Assembly (NCBI RefSeq): GCF_009754945.1
Contig: NZ_WPIN01000017.1
Coordinates: 62,001-126,000, forward strand
DNA from: Spirosoma arboris
Lineage (GTDB): Bacteria; Bacteroidota; Bacteroidia; Cytophagales; Spirosomataceae
DNA length: 64,000 nucleotides
Direction of reading: 5' to 3'
In this document: one piece after another, positions 52,287-60,002 of the stretch
Numbering within the stretch: the first letter of the stretch is position 1
Layout: every line of letters starts with the position of its first letter
The notes under the pieces: generated by a model
The model's input: only the letters and a program-made list of their open reading frames with translations
What the model was told of the DNA's origin: nothing
The model's database searches: none
Made by a program: the position numbers and the translations under genes

Positions 52287-52304
52287 TTTCAATTATTTCT
52301 GAAA
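52287..52304. promoter_or_regulatory. Second copy of the GbsR-type dyad
   Basis: TTTCAATTATTTCTGAAA has the same outer TTTCA-N8-TGAAA dyad and the same 18-base length as the palindrome over the GbsR promoter. It ends 19 bases before the DCC-family start codon. Confidence 0.5.
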
Positions 52305-52323
52305 TTTCAAAAATCACAAAGTC

Positions 52324-53088
52324 ATGAAAAAGCTACTAATTTATGATGAAAGCTGCCCAATGTGTAAACTCTATACAAAAGGCATGGTAGCTGCCGATTC
52401 AAGCGGCTGTCTGACCCGAATGAGCAATGGAGAACTACCAAATGAATCTGTCGTCAGCCGTTTAGATCGGCAACGTGCGCGCCACGAAATACCTTTGATT
52501 GACCTCGACGGTGGCGAAACTCTATACGGAGTCGATACCTGGATTTATGCATTTGGCCATCATAATCAGCAATTAGAGAGGCTCTTATCGCTTGGTTGGT
52601 TGCGAACGATTTTACAAAAATTGTATGCGTTTATCTCTTATAACCGACGTATCATAATTACATCTGCGCCGGGTCGTTGGCAACTACTGGATCTTCAACC
52701 CGATTTTCATGCTGGCCAGCGAGTTGCGTTTATTCTCACCATTTTTGGAGTTACCACTTGGGCTTGGGCTACCAGCCATTCTACCATCTGGCCATTGGCC
52801 GCTTTGATAGGCTGTCAATTAGGCATTACAAAGTTCTCCCTACTTTTACAGCCATCGATCAATACGCTTGAAACAATACTGGATTATACAGGTCACTTGG
52901 GGATGAGCCTTTTTATTGGGACACTATTCATCGCAATAGGCTCAACTACGGGCTGGTCTACTATTCGTTTAATTGGCTATGCGCTGATGATTGGCCAACA
53001 CTTCATCCGCACTTACCGGCTTGGATTAAGCCCCTGGATCAGTGTTGTATTTACAGTTCTGATTTTTGTATTACTGTCTCCGCAATAA
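52324..53088 (+). CDS. DCC (DUF393) family protein with membrane domain
   Basis: The 254-residue protein starts with the thioredoxin-like DCC motif YDESCPMCKLYTKGM, a DxxCPxC signature. An approximately 110-residue soluble part leads to about four hydrophobic helices (about residues 130-254: VAFILTIFGVTTWAWA, MSLFIGTLFIAIG, FTVLIFVLLS). It is probably a membrane thiol-disulfide protein. It follows the GbsR-type regulator by 55 bp and shares its operator pattern. Confidence 0.85.
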   Translation: MKKLLIYDESCPMCKLYTKGMVAADSSGCLTRMSNGELPNESVVSRLDRQRARHEIPLIDLDGGETLYGVDTWIYAFGHHNQQLERLLSLGWLRTILQKLYAFISYNRRIIITSAPGRWQLLDLQPDFHAGQRVAFILTIFGVTTWAWATSHSTIWPLAALIGCQLGITKFSLLLQPSINTLETILDYTGHLGMSLFIGTLFIAIGSTTGWSTIRLIGYALMIGQHFIRTYRLGLSPWISVVFTVLIFVLLSPQ

Positions 53089-53173
53089 AAATTAGAGCAA
53101 ACAGAATCAAGGTTTTTTAAATACCATGAGTCATTAGAAATGCCTTTGAAATAGAACCCGTCGGATGCAGTTA

Positions 53174-53968
53174 TTACTTCGTCAAAAACTCCACTACAGC
53201 CTTTGAGAATTCGGGGGTTCTCATGGCTCCGCCGTGATTGCCTGGCACAATGACAAGTTTAGAGCCTGGAATAGCATCTACCAAGGTCTGCGGATCACCA
53301 TTGTCTTTATCCTGATCACCATTGACAACAATCACCGGAATCTTGATCTTCCCTAAGTCGGCGAGACTCGTAACGGGTTGAAACTCTTGTAATCGAGCCA
53401 GTACAACTGTATCGGCACCCGCTTTTTTAGCGTTGTCAACAGCGGGTTGCAATTCAGGATGACTGCCGGGTTTGGTCAGGGCTTCGTGAAAATTTTTGCG
53501 CCGAATCCAGTTGGGGTCAGAAAAATCGACACTAATGCCTCCCATTACAGCCCGACGTACCTCTTTGTCCATGGTTAGTAATTTAGCCGTCAGAATAGCA
53601 CCACGTGAATAGCCAACCACGTCGTAGCTCGTAATGCCAAGGTATTGTACTAAAGCCATTACGTCCTTTAGTTCGGCATTATTGTTATAAGCCTCAGCCT
53701 CATGGGGTTTATCCGATAATCCATTTCCACGCAAATCGAGGGTTATGACTTTGAATCCGGCATCGGCTAATGCCTGCCGTACGGGCGCACGTTTCCAGCT
53801 TTCGCTAGTCGAAATAAAGCCATGAAGTAGCACAACTGGCTTCCCCTCTCCTATAATATCATAGTGAATTTTTGTCCCATCGAAGGATATAAACAGCGGG
53901 TCACGCGTTGATTGAGCCCGAACAGCAAAAATAGCTAACAGGCAGATTACTAACAGAAATGGTTTCAT
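53174..53968 (-). CDS. Secreted alpha/beta hydrolase
   Basis: The 264-residue protein has a signal peptide (MKPFLLVICLLAIFAVRAQ), the oxyanion region VVLLHGFIST, the nucleophile elbow GYSRGA with Ser near residue 122, an Asp in NGDQDKD and the catalytic His in GNHGG near the C-terminus. The triad is complete. It acts in the periplasm or outside. The substrate, an ester or similar bond, cannot be told. It is monocistronic. Confidence 0.92.
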   Translation of the reverse strand: MKPFLLVICLLAIFAVRAQSTRDPLFISFDGTKIHYDIIGEGKPVVLLHGFISTSESWKRAPVRQALADAGFKVITLDLRGNGLSDKPHEAEAYNNNAELKDVMALVQYLGITSYDVVGYSRGAILTAKLLTMDKEVRRAVMGGISVDFSDPNWIRRKNFHEALTKPGSHPELQPAVDNAKKAGADTVVLARLQEFQPVTSLADLGKIKIPVIVVNGDQDKDNGDPQTLVDAIPGSKLVIVPGNHGGAMRTPEFSKAVVEFLTK

Positions 53969-54069
53969 AGCGTATCTAGAGTAAATCTGAAGAGGGAGGC
54001 AATCGAATAAGTCTAACTTTTCGCTATTTTACCGAGTTATCCTGTCATAACCAAATCACACAACGTAAT

Positions 54070-54330
54070 ATGACAGCCCTATTGAATCACCTGAACCCCA
54101 GCGATGCCGATCTGATTGATGCACCAATCGGTCAAATTAATCTGGGCATGTTTAAGAACCAAAGCGGTGCCGCGATCGAAGATGGCGACGATACAGATGA
54201 AGAAACTACGGATGAAGATTTGGATGACGAACCTGTAGATGAAGATGGTGACCCAACTGGTGAGCACGACCATCATCAGGACGATAATTATGCGCTGGGT
54301 GGCCACGTAACCCGGTCTGGTAGTCTATAA
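54070..54330 (+). CDS. Highly acidic small protein, unknown
   Basis: The 86-residue protein has a short hydrophobic-polar N-terminus (MTALLNHLNPSDADLIDAP) and then a long run rich in Asp and Glu (about residues 37-70), ending with a His-rich patch (HDHHQDD). It is probably disordered and may bind metal or basic proteins. A second acidic mini-gene follows 33 bp later. Confidence 0.65.
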   Translation: MTALLNHLNPSDADLIDAPIGQINLGMFKNQSGAAIEDGDDTDEETTDEDLDDEPVDEDGDPTGEHDHHQDDNYALGGHVTRSGSL

Positions 54331-54363
54331 AATCAACAATTTAACCCCTTAACAATCAGCATA

Positions 54364-54618
54364 ATGACGACAAACGACTATAACCCCGCCGATGATGGCA
54401 ATCAGGGCGTTGTTCAGTTTATGGCCCAAAGTGAAGAATCCAACGCCAGTGTTCCGCAGGATCAGCAAATGAATCCTGTCCAGGCTTCAGGCCCTGAACC
54501 CGAAAAAGCAGAAGTTTCCGTTGATGATTCGGAAGGTGACTATGGTATTAACGAGGATATGCTAGAAGAAGAAAAGGTAGAAAACGGCGATGCAGATGGA
54601 CCTGACAATGACGAGTAA
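54364..54618 (+). CDS. Second acidic small protein, unknown
   Basis: The 84-residue protein (MTTNDYNPADDGNQGVVQFMAQSEESN...) is rich in Asp, Glu, Gln and Pro and looks disordered. It lies 33 bp after another acidic mini-gene and overlaps the start of the DoxX-type gene by 11 bp, so the three are likely one operon. No family is recognised. Confidence 0.65.
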   Translation: MTTNDYNPADDGNQGVVQFMAQSEESNASVPQDQQMNPVQASGPEPEKAEVSVDDSEGDYGINEDMLEEEKVENGDADGPDNDE

Positions 54619-54991
54619 TCAATTAGCCCGGCTCGTAATCCGTATTGGGCTGGGCATCAACATGCTTATGCATGGGTTGGTACGTCTTCATAAATTGCAT
54701 GAGTTTGTAGCAAAAACAGCCGTCGGTTTTGCCAATACAATCCTGCCACCTATTCTGACTAAAGGCTTCTTATACACCCTTCCGTTCGTAGAATTTACCG
54801 TTGGTGTTCTCATCCTGATAGGTGGTCCACTCAGCAAATGGGGCTACTTTCTAGGTGGGTTAACAGTTGGAGCTTTATTGTTTGGCACCACACTCAAAGA
54901 AGACTGGACTAGTGCCGGAACTCAATTAATTTATGTTATCGCTTTCTATCTCGCACTGAGAGGGTTGGACGAATCTGGACGTCGACGTTAA
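54608..54991 (+). CDS. DoxX-family membrane protein
   Basis: From the ATG at 54608 the protein has 127 residues; an in-frame ATG at 54590 would add six. Four hydrophobic helices are visible (LVIRIGLGINMLMHGLVRL, FLYTLPFVEFTVGVLILIGG, WGYFLGGLTVGALLFGT, LIYVIAFYLALRG). DoxX-type proteins are small inner-membrane proteins with possible redox roles. It overlaps the acidic mini-gene before it. Confidence 0.85.
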   Translation: MTSNQLARLVIRIGLGINMLMHGLVRLHKLHEFVAKTAVGFANTILPPILTKGFLYTLPFVEFTVGVLILIGGPLSKWGYFLGGLTVGALLFGTTLKEDWTSAGTQLIYVIAFYLALRGLDESGRRR

Positions 54992-55064
54992 CGATTTAAG
55001 CCTTGACGTTTGCAACGGTTTGGCTATAGAGTGGATCGAAAGAGGCAAACCAAACAATACAAGT

Positions 55065-55769
55065 ATGCATTTCAATTCATTTTTGCTCATCGTTACAGTC
55101 AGTTTTTCACTAATCGTTGCTTCCTGTAAGCAGGATCTGAATCCGTCAATATCCCCTAACATTCTTTATCAATCCAACTTCAAACAAAGCCAGGATGGCT
55201 GGCAGGCCGACATTGCCGATTACAGTACACATCAGCAGGATATTCAATTTGAATCGGGATGGGCTGCTTTACCCAGTCCACTGGATAGTACTCGCAAATC
55301 AGTCAGAGTATCGAGCATGAACCGCAGTGATGATCTTTTTATGTTCCTCAAAAAGAAACTTACGGGTCTGCAACCTAATACCGACTATACGCTGGTTTTC
55401 GACATTGAACTAGCGTCGGCATATGGCACGAATTCGATAGGCATTGGAGGCTCACCGGGTGGGAGTGTATATTTGAAAGCCGGAGCAACCGCAACTGAGC
55501 CGGCCAAAGTACTGGGTGATGATTTTTACACCATCAACCTGGACAAAGGGAATCAATCCACAGGCGGAAAAGATGCCGTTTTGTTAGGCAATATCGGCGC
55601 GGGTGACGACGTGACTAGTTACAAACTAATCACCCGTAGCAATGTCGAAAGTCCGCTCACGGTTCGAACAAATGCACAAGGCGAACTCTGGCTTATCGTT
55701 GGAACAGATTCGGGCTATGAGGGCTTAACGACGCTGTATTACAGCAACATAAAGATAACAGCGAAGTAA
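55065..55769 (+). CDS. Hypothetical lipoprotein
   Basis: From the ATG at 55065 the protein has 234 residues with a lipobox (SLIVASCKQ). An earlier in-frame ATG would mask the signal. The body is beta-rich, with FKQSQDGWQADIADYSTH, TDYTLVFDIELAS and a repeated Gly-rich part, resembling carbohydrate-binding jelly-roll folds. It is predicted to be membrane-anchored, with unknown ligand. Confidence 0.8.
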   Translation: MHFNSFLLIVTVSFSLIVASCKQDLNPSISPNILYQSNFKQSQDGWQADIADYSTHQQDIQFESGWAALPSPLDSTRKSVRVSSMNRSDDLFMFLKKKLTGLQPNTDYTLVFDIELASAYGTNSIGIGGSPGGSVYLKAGATATEPAKVLGDDFYTINLDKGNQSTGGKDAVLLGNIGAGDDVTSYKLITRSNVESPLTVRTNAQGELWLIVGTDSGYEGLTTLYYSNIKITAK

Positions 55770-55778
55770 TACGTTCTG

Positions 55779-55848
55779 ATAACTAATTTCGCCGAAAGTC
55801 GTATCACGGTTTAGAATCCGTGGCACAGCTTCCGGCGAAATTAGTTAT
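55779..55848. terminator. Two-armed hairpin between convergent genes
   Basis: ATAACTAATTTCGCCG (55779-55794) pairs perfectly with its complement at 55833-55848, and a small inner stem CACGG/CCGTG lies in the loop. It sits between the lipoprotein stop and the convergent stop of the next gene. Confidence 0.75.
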
Positions 55849-56480
55849 TAATCAGGGCATTTAGTTAACGAGGTTACTTTACCCTGGTCAAGTTGCCAGC
55901 AGTTGCCATATACGTCACTGTAGACGACCGTAAAGTGATACAACGGATCGTTGACAATATGCATGAAAGCCTCAGGAATGCGTTCACTATTGGTGATTTC
56001 ACCAATCAGTAATTCTCCATCACTTTTAATGACCTCACCCGGTCGAACATTGCTGTAAAAGAAGCCAATATCAATGTGTTTATTTTTATAATCTGATCGC
56101 TGAATCTGCTCATTCATTAGATCATACGGGCTTTCGTAAAGTTTACCTTTGTAGACTAACCTGCATTTCTTCAGGATGGCGGGCCCAACGCCGTTATTAA
56201 TCAATGACCAGGTAAACTTCTTATCCATCACTATGTAATTGTCTTTCAGGTGTGGCCATACGGACGCATGCTGCTGTTCACGGGCAATCTTCGTCTGAAA
56301 AATGGATACGACCAGTGCAGCTAAACTCAGGAATGTAGCTGAAACACCGAGGAGAAGTTCAATATTGATACGTTGCCGGACCGGAGCCATAAGCAGATAG
56401 ACTATAGGTGTTGCAATGCCCGAAATAACAGAAAGTTTCCGATATTTGTCCAACCTGCCCGGAACGTACATATCAGGCAT
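55848..56480 (-). CDS. Hypothetical membrane protein, 210 residues
   Basis: Two hydrophobic helices near the N-terminus (about residues 18-33 and 39-62: SGIATPIVYLLMAPV and ELLLGVSATFLSLAALVVSIF) are followed by a soluble part of about 145 residues with SLINNGVGPAILKKCRLVY. The layout recalls DUF-type proteins with an Ig-like or beta domain outside the membrane. No family is assigned. It is divergent from sufB. Confidence 0.75.
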   Translation of the reverse strand: MPDMYVPGRLDKYRKLSVISGIATPIVYLLMAPVRQRINIELLLGVSATFLSLAALVVSIFQTKIAREQQHASVWPHLKDNYIVMDKKFTWSLINNGVGPAILKKCRLVYKGKLYESPYDLMNEQIQRSDYKNKHIDIGFFYSNVRPGEVIKSDGELLIGEITNSERIPEAFMHIVNDPLYHFTVVYSDVYGNCWQLDQGKVTSLTKCPD

Positions 56481-56533
56481 ATTGTTAAAAATAGTGTTGC
56501 ACTGGTTGAGTTACCAGGCAATTAACCGAGACT

Positions 56534-58009
56534 ATGAGCAAGGACGTTGAAATTTTAGAGAGTATTACCAACGCCGAATATAAATACGGATTTGAGACAC
56601 TAATTGAGGCCGATGAGGCTCCTGTGGGTCTTGATGAAAGTACGATTCGTTTCATCTCTGCGAAGAAGAATGAACCCGACTGGCTGCTTGAGAACCGATT
56701 AAAGGCGTTTCGGATGTGGCAGGAAATGACCGAACCTACATGGCCGAATGTTTTTTACCCAAAGATTGACTATCAGGCTATTAAATATTACTCGGCACCG
56801 AAGCAAAAGAAGACGGTTAACTCTCTTGATGAAATTGACCCCGAACTGCTGGATACATTCAAGCGGCTCGGCATTTCACTTAATGAGCAAAAACGACTGG
56901 CAGGTGTTATCGAGCCGGAAGGTGACCGTCCACGAGTAGCGGTTGATGCTGTAATGGACTCAGTATCTGTAGCAACTACCTTCAAAAAAGACCTTGCCGA
57001 ACGTGGTATCATTTTCTGTTCCATTACGGAAGCCGTTCATGAACACCCCGAATTGGTGAAGAAATATCTGGGTTCGGTTGTTCCGGCAAAAGACAACTAC
57101 TTTGCAGCATTGAATGCCGCTGTCTTTACGGATGGCTCGTTCTGTTACATTCCAAAGGGCGTTCGCTGCCCAATGGAACTCTCAACCTATTTCCGCATTA
57201 ATGCTGCCGGAACCGGCCAATTCGAACGGACGCTGATCATTGCTGACGAAGGTTCGTATGTAAGTTATCTGGAAGGTTGCACTGCTCCTATGCGTGACGA
57301 AAATCAGCTTCATGCTGCTGTAGTTGAACTGATTGCCATGGGTAATGCCGAAATCAAGTATTCTACTGTACAGAACTGGTACCCAGGCGATAAAGAAGGA
57401 AAAGGCGGTATTTATAACTTCGTGACCAAACGCGGTATCTGCGACGGGCCGAACGCTAAAATCTCGTGGACTCAGGTTGAAACCGGCTCAGCCATTACCT
57501 GGAAATATCCTTCGGTGATTCTGAAAGGCGACAATTCCATTGGTGAGTTCTATTCGGTGGCTGTTACGAACAATATGCAACAGGCCGATACGGGTACCAA
57601 AATGATTCACATCGGCAAGAACACGAAAAGCCGAATTGTTTCGAAAGGTATTTCGGCGGGCAAAAGCCAGAACTCTTATCGAGGTCTGGTACAGGTAATG
57701 AAACGTGCCGAAAACGCTCGTAACTACTCGCAATGCGATTCACTCCTGCTGGGAGACAAATGTGGAGCGCATACATTCCCGTATCTGGAAGTGAACAATC
57801 CTTCCGCTACAGTTGAACACGAAGCTACAACGTCTAAAATTGGTGAAGATCAGTTATTCTACTGTAATCAGCGCGGTATACCCACCGAACAGGCTGTAGC
57901 CTTGATTATCAACGGTTACGCGAAAGAAGTGTTAAACCAACTTCCTATGGAGTTTGCCGTAGAAGCCCAGAAATTGCTGGCGATTAGCCTGGAAGGAAGT
58001 GTGGGTTAG
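56534..58009 (+). CDS. sufB: Fe-S cluster assembly scaffold SufB
   Basis: The 491-residue protein is full length. Family segments include the N-terminal YKYGFETLIEADEAPVGL, YIPKGVRCPMELSTYFRIN, and the C-terminal HEATTSKIGEDQLFYCNQRG. SufB with SufC and SufD assembles Fe-S clusters under oxidative or iron stress. sufB is usually followed by sufC, sufD and sufS, but here a terminator follows at once. The partners must lie elsewhere or this is an extra copy. Confidence 0.95.
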   Translation: MSKDVEILESITNAEYKYGFETLIEADEAPVGLDESTIRFISAKKNEPDWLLENRLKAFRMWQEMTEPTWPNVFYPKIDYQAIKYYSAPKQKKTVNSLDEIDPELLDTFKRLGISLNEQKRLAGVIEPEGDRPRVAVDAVMDSVSVATTFKKDLAERGIIFCSITEAVHEHPELVKKYLGSVVPAKDNYFAALNAAVFTDGSFCYIPKGVRCPMELSTYFRINAAGTGQFERTLIIADEGSYVSYLEGCTAPMRDENQLHAAVVELIAMGNAEIKYSTVQNWYPGDKEGKGGIYNFVTKRGICDGPNAKISWTQVETGSAITWKYPSVILKGDNSIGEFYSVAVTNNMQQADTGTKMIHIGKNTKSRIVSKGISAGKSQNSYRGLVQVMKRAENARNYSQCDSLLLGDKCGAHTFPYLEVNNPSATVEHEATTSKIGEDQLFYCNQRGIPTEQAVALIINGYAKEVLNQLPMEFAVEAQKLLAISLEGSVG

Positions 58010-58037
58010 TTGATTTTATGATTTTAATTACCTTTGG

Positions 58038-58066
58038 AGCCCCTACGAAAACGTAGGGGCTTTTTT
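58038..58066 (+). terminator. Intrinsic terminator after sufB
   Basis: AGCCCCTACG (58038-58047), loop AAAA, CGTAGGGGCT (58052-58061) and the adjoining T run (to 58066) make a textbook terminator, 28 bases after the sufB stop. Confidence 0.92.
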
Positions 58067-58194
58067 GTTAAATCACTATGAGAGCCTTCCAGAATGTGTT
58101 TAACTAGCGTGGAGTTGGTCACAGACCTATCTGATGGCATGGTTAAAAATGAGCTTCTGTGCCCTTTTATCAAAAAATAGCTGAATTTTACCGC

Positions 58195-59049
58195 ATGAAA
58201 CTTTTCCGCTTCGGCTCGCCCGACCACGAACACCCCGGCGTTGTACTGCCCACCGGCCAACATATTGACGTAACCCACTTTGGTGAAGATTACGACGAAT
58301 CTTTTTTCGCCAGCAACGGCCCAGACCGTCTGGCACACTGGCTTACTGCCCATGCACATACCTGTCCCGAAGTCTCCTCTGATGAGCGTTTCGGTCCTTG
58401 TATAAAACGCCCATCTAAAATTGTTTGTATCGGTCTGAACTATGCCAAGCATGCGGCCGAAACCAACGCGCCTGTTCCGGCAGAGCCAATCGTATTTTTT
58501 AAGTCAACTACGGCTTTTTGTGGCCCTAACGACAACGTCGTAATTCCCAAACGCTCCGAAAAAACCGACTGGGAGGTTGAATTAGCCATTATTATTGGCA
58601 AGCGAGCCAGCTATGTCGAACTAGACGATGCCTTTAATTACATAGCCGGTTATGCCCTGCATAACGACTATAGCGAACGCGCCTGGCAATTGGAGCGTGG
58701 AGGTCAATGGGTAAAGGGGAAAAGTGCCGATACGTTTGCGCCTTTAGGACCCTATCTCGTCACTAAAGATGAGGTAGCCGACCCTAATAAACTCAACCTC
58801 TGGCTAAACATAAATGGCGAGCAATTGCAAAACTCCAATACGGACGACATGATTTTCAATGTCCCAACATTGGTCAGCTACCTCAGCCAGTTCATGACCC
58901 TGTTACCTGGCGATGTTATTTCTACCGGCACTCCAGCGGGTGTGGGAATGGGCCTTAAACCACAACGTTTCCTCAAACCTGGCGATGTTGTTGAATTAGG
59001 AATTGAAGGATTAGGCCAACAGAAACAGACGGCAGTAGCATATGTCTGA
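58195..59049 (+). CDS. Fumarylacetoacetate hydrolase family protein
   Basis: From the ATG at 58195 the protein has 284 residues; an ATG 12 codons earlier is less likely. The family is clear from IGLNYAKHAAETN, the metal ligands in DWEVELAIIIGK and the C-terminal TGTPAGVGMGLKP. Members of this size include 2,4-diketo-3-deoxy-L-fuconate or -rhamnonate hydrolases and ureidoglycolate lyase. The next genes, a lactonase-like amidohydrolase and a sugar-acid kinase, favour a deoxy-sugar-acid role, by context only. Confidence 0.88.
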   Translation: MKLFRFGSPDHEHPGVVLPTGQHIDVTHFGEDYDESFFASNGPDRLAHWLTAHAHTCPEVSSDERFGPCIKRPSKIVCIGLNYAKHAAETNAPVPAEPIVFFKSTTAFCGPNDNVVIPKRSEKTDWEVELAIIIGKRASYVELDDAFNYIAGYALHNDYSERAWQLERGGQWVKGKSADTFAPLGPYLVTKDEVADPNKLNLWLNINGEQLQNSNTDDMIFNVPTLVSYLSQFMTLLPGDVISTGTPAGVGMGLKPQRFLKPGDVVELGIEGLGQQKQTAVAYV

Positions 59050-59162
59050 ACCGGGATTTTTGTGATTTGCCTGATTAGCATGATTTTGCTATTGAATTAA
59101 AATGTTTTGGTAGCGAACAAAATCATGCTAATCAATTCAATCCTATAAATCCCGGTTTCAGA
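59045..59162. repeat. Long imperfect hairpin filling the gap between FAH and amidohydrolase genes
   Basis: The left part (from 59045, CTGAACCGGGATTTTTG, then GATTAGCATGATTTTG) and the right part (CAAAATCATGCTAATC to CTATAAATCCCGGTTTCAG) pair over most of the 112-base gap. The structure runs from the stop codon of one gene to the start codon of the next. The units resemble those around the GxxExxY gene. Confidence 0.75.
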
Positions 59163-59986
59163 TGACTATCGACGCTCACCAACATTTCTGGTATTTTGAT
59201 CCCGTCCGTGATGGCTGGATTACGGATGATATGGCTACCATCCAGCGCGACTTTTTACCCTCTGATTTAGAACCTGTTCTGATACAAAATGGCATCGATG
59301 GTTGCGTGGCAGTTCAGGCTTCGCAATCGGAAGAGGAAACGCTGTTTTTAGTCAACATGGCCCAGAATTACGACATCGTAAAAGGGGTTGTGGGCTGGGT
59401 AGATTTACAATCGGAACAGTTGCCCAAACGACTAGAATTCTTCTCTCAGTATAAGGAAATCAAAGGCTATCGACACGTAGCGCAGGCTGAACCCGACGAT
59501 TTTCTGGCTCGGCCAACAGTTATAGAAGGTATTCGGCAGCTAGCTGACTATAATCTGACGTATGACATTCTGATTTATCCCAGCCAACTGAAAGCGGCCC
59601 TGCAGTTAGTACGTGCTCTTCCCGAAGTTAATTTTGTGATTGACCATCTGGCAAAGCCGTATATCAAAAAGCAGGAAATCAGTCGCTGGTCGAACTTTAT
59701 GGCTGAGATTGCGAAGAATAAAAACGTTTCCTGCAAACTTTCGGGCATGGTTACCGAAGCCGATTGGCATAACTGGAGCAAGAAAGACTTCTTTCCTTAT
59801 TTGGATGTAGTCTTCGAACATTTTGGCCCCAATCGACTGATGTTTGGCTCCGATTGGCCCGTATGCTTAGTGGCGGCCAACTATACACAGGTGAAAACGC
59901 TGGTAGAAGAATACGTCGATGCCTGGGGCGAAGAAGTTCGGTCTAAACTATTCGGAGACAATGCGGTGACGTTTTATAGCTTATAA
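59162..59986 (+). CDS. Amidohydrolase family protein (sugar lactonase-like)
   Basis: The 274-residue protein has the amidohydrolase-2 metal sites: HQHFW at residue 6, His in YRHVAQAE, DHLAKP, and the Asp of FGSDWPVC near residue 240. Its size and the pattern MTIDAHQHFW match L-fuconolactonase and L-rhamnonolactonase. The FAH-type gene before it and the kinase after it suggest it opens a sugar-acid lactone. It starts directly at the end of a hairpin. Confidence 0.9.
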   Translation: MTIDAHQHFWYFDPVRDGWITDDMATIQRDFLPSDLEPVLIQNGIDGCVAVQASQSEEETLFLVNMAQNYDIVKGVVGWVDLQSEQLPKRLEFFSQYKEIKGYRHVAQAEPDDFLARPTVIEGIRQLADYNLTYDILIYPSQLKAALQLVRALPEVNFVIDHLAKPYIKKQEISRWSNFMAEIAKNKNVSCKLSGMVTEADWHNWSKKDFFPYLDVVFEHFGPNRLMFGSDWPVCLVAANYTQVKTLVEEYVDAWGEEVRSKLFGDNAVTFYSL

Positions 59987-60002
59987 TTGTACCCCTTACC
60001 CT

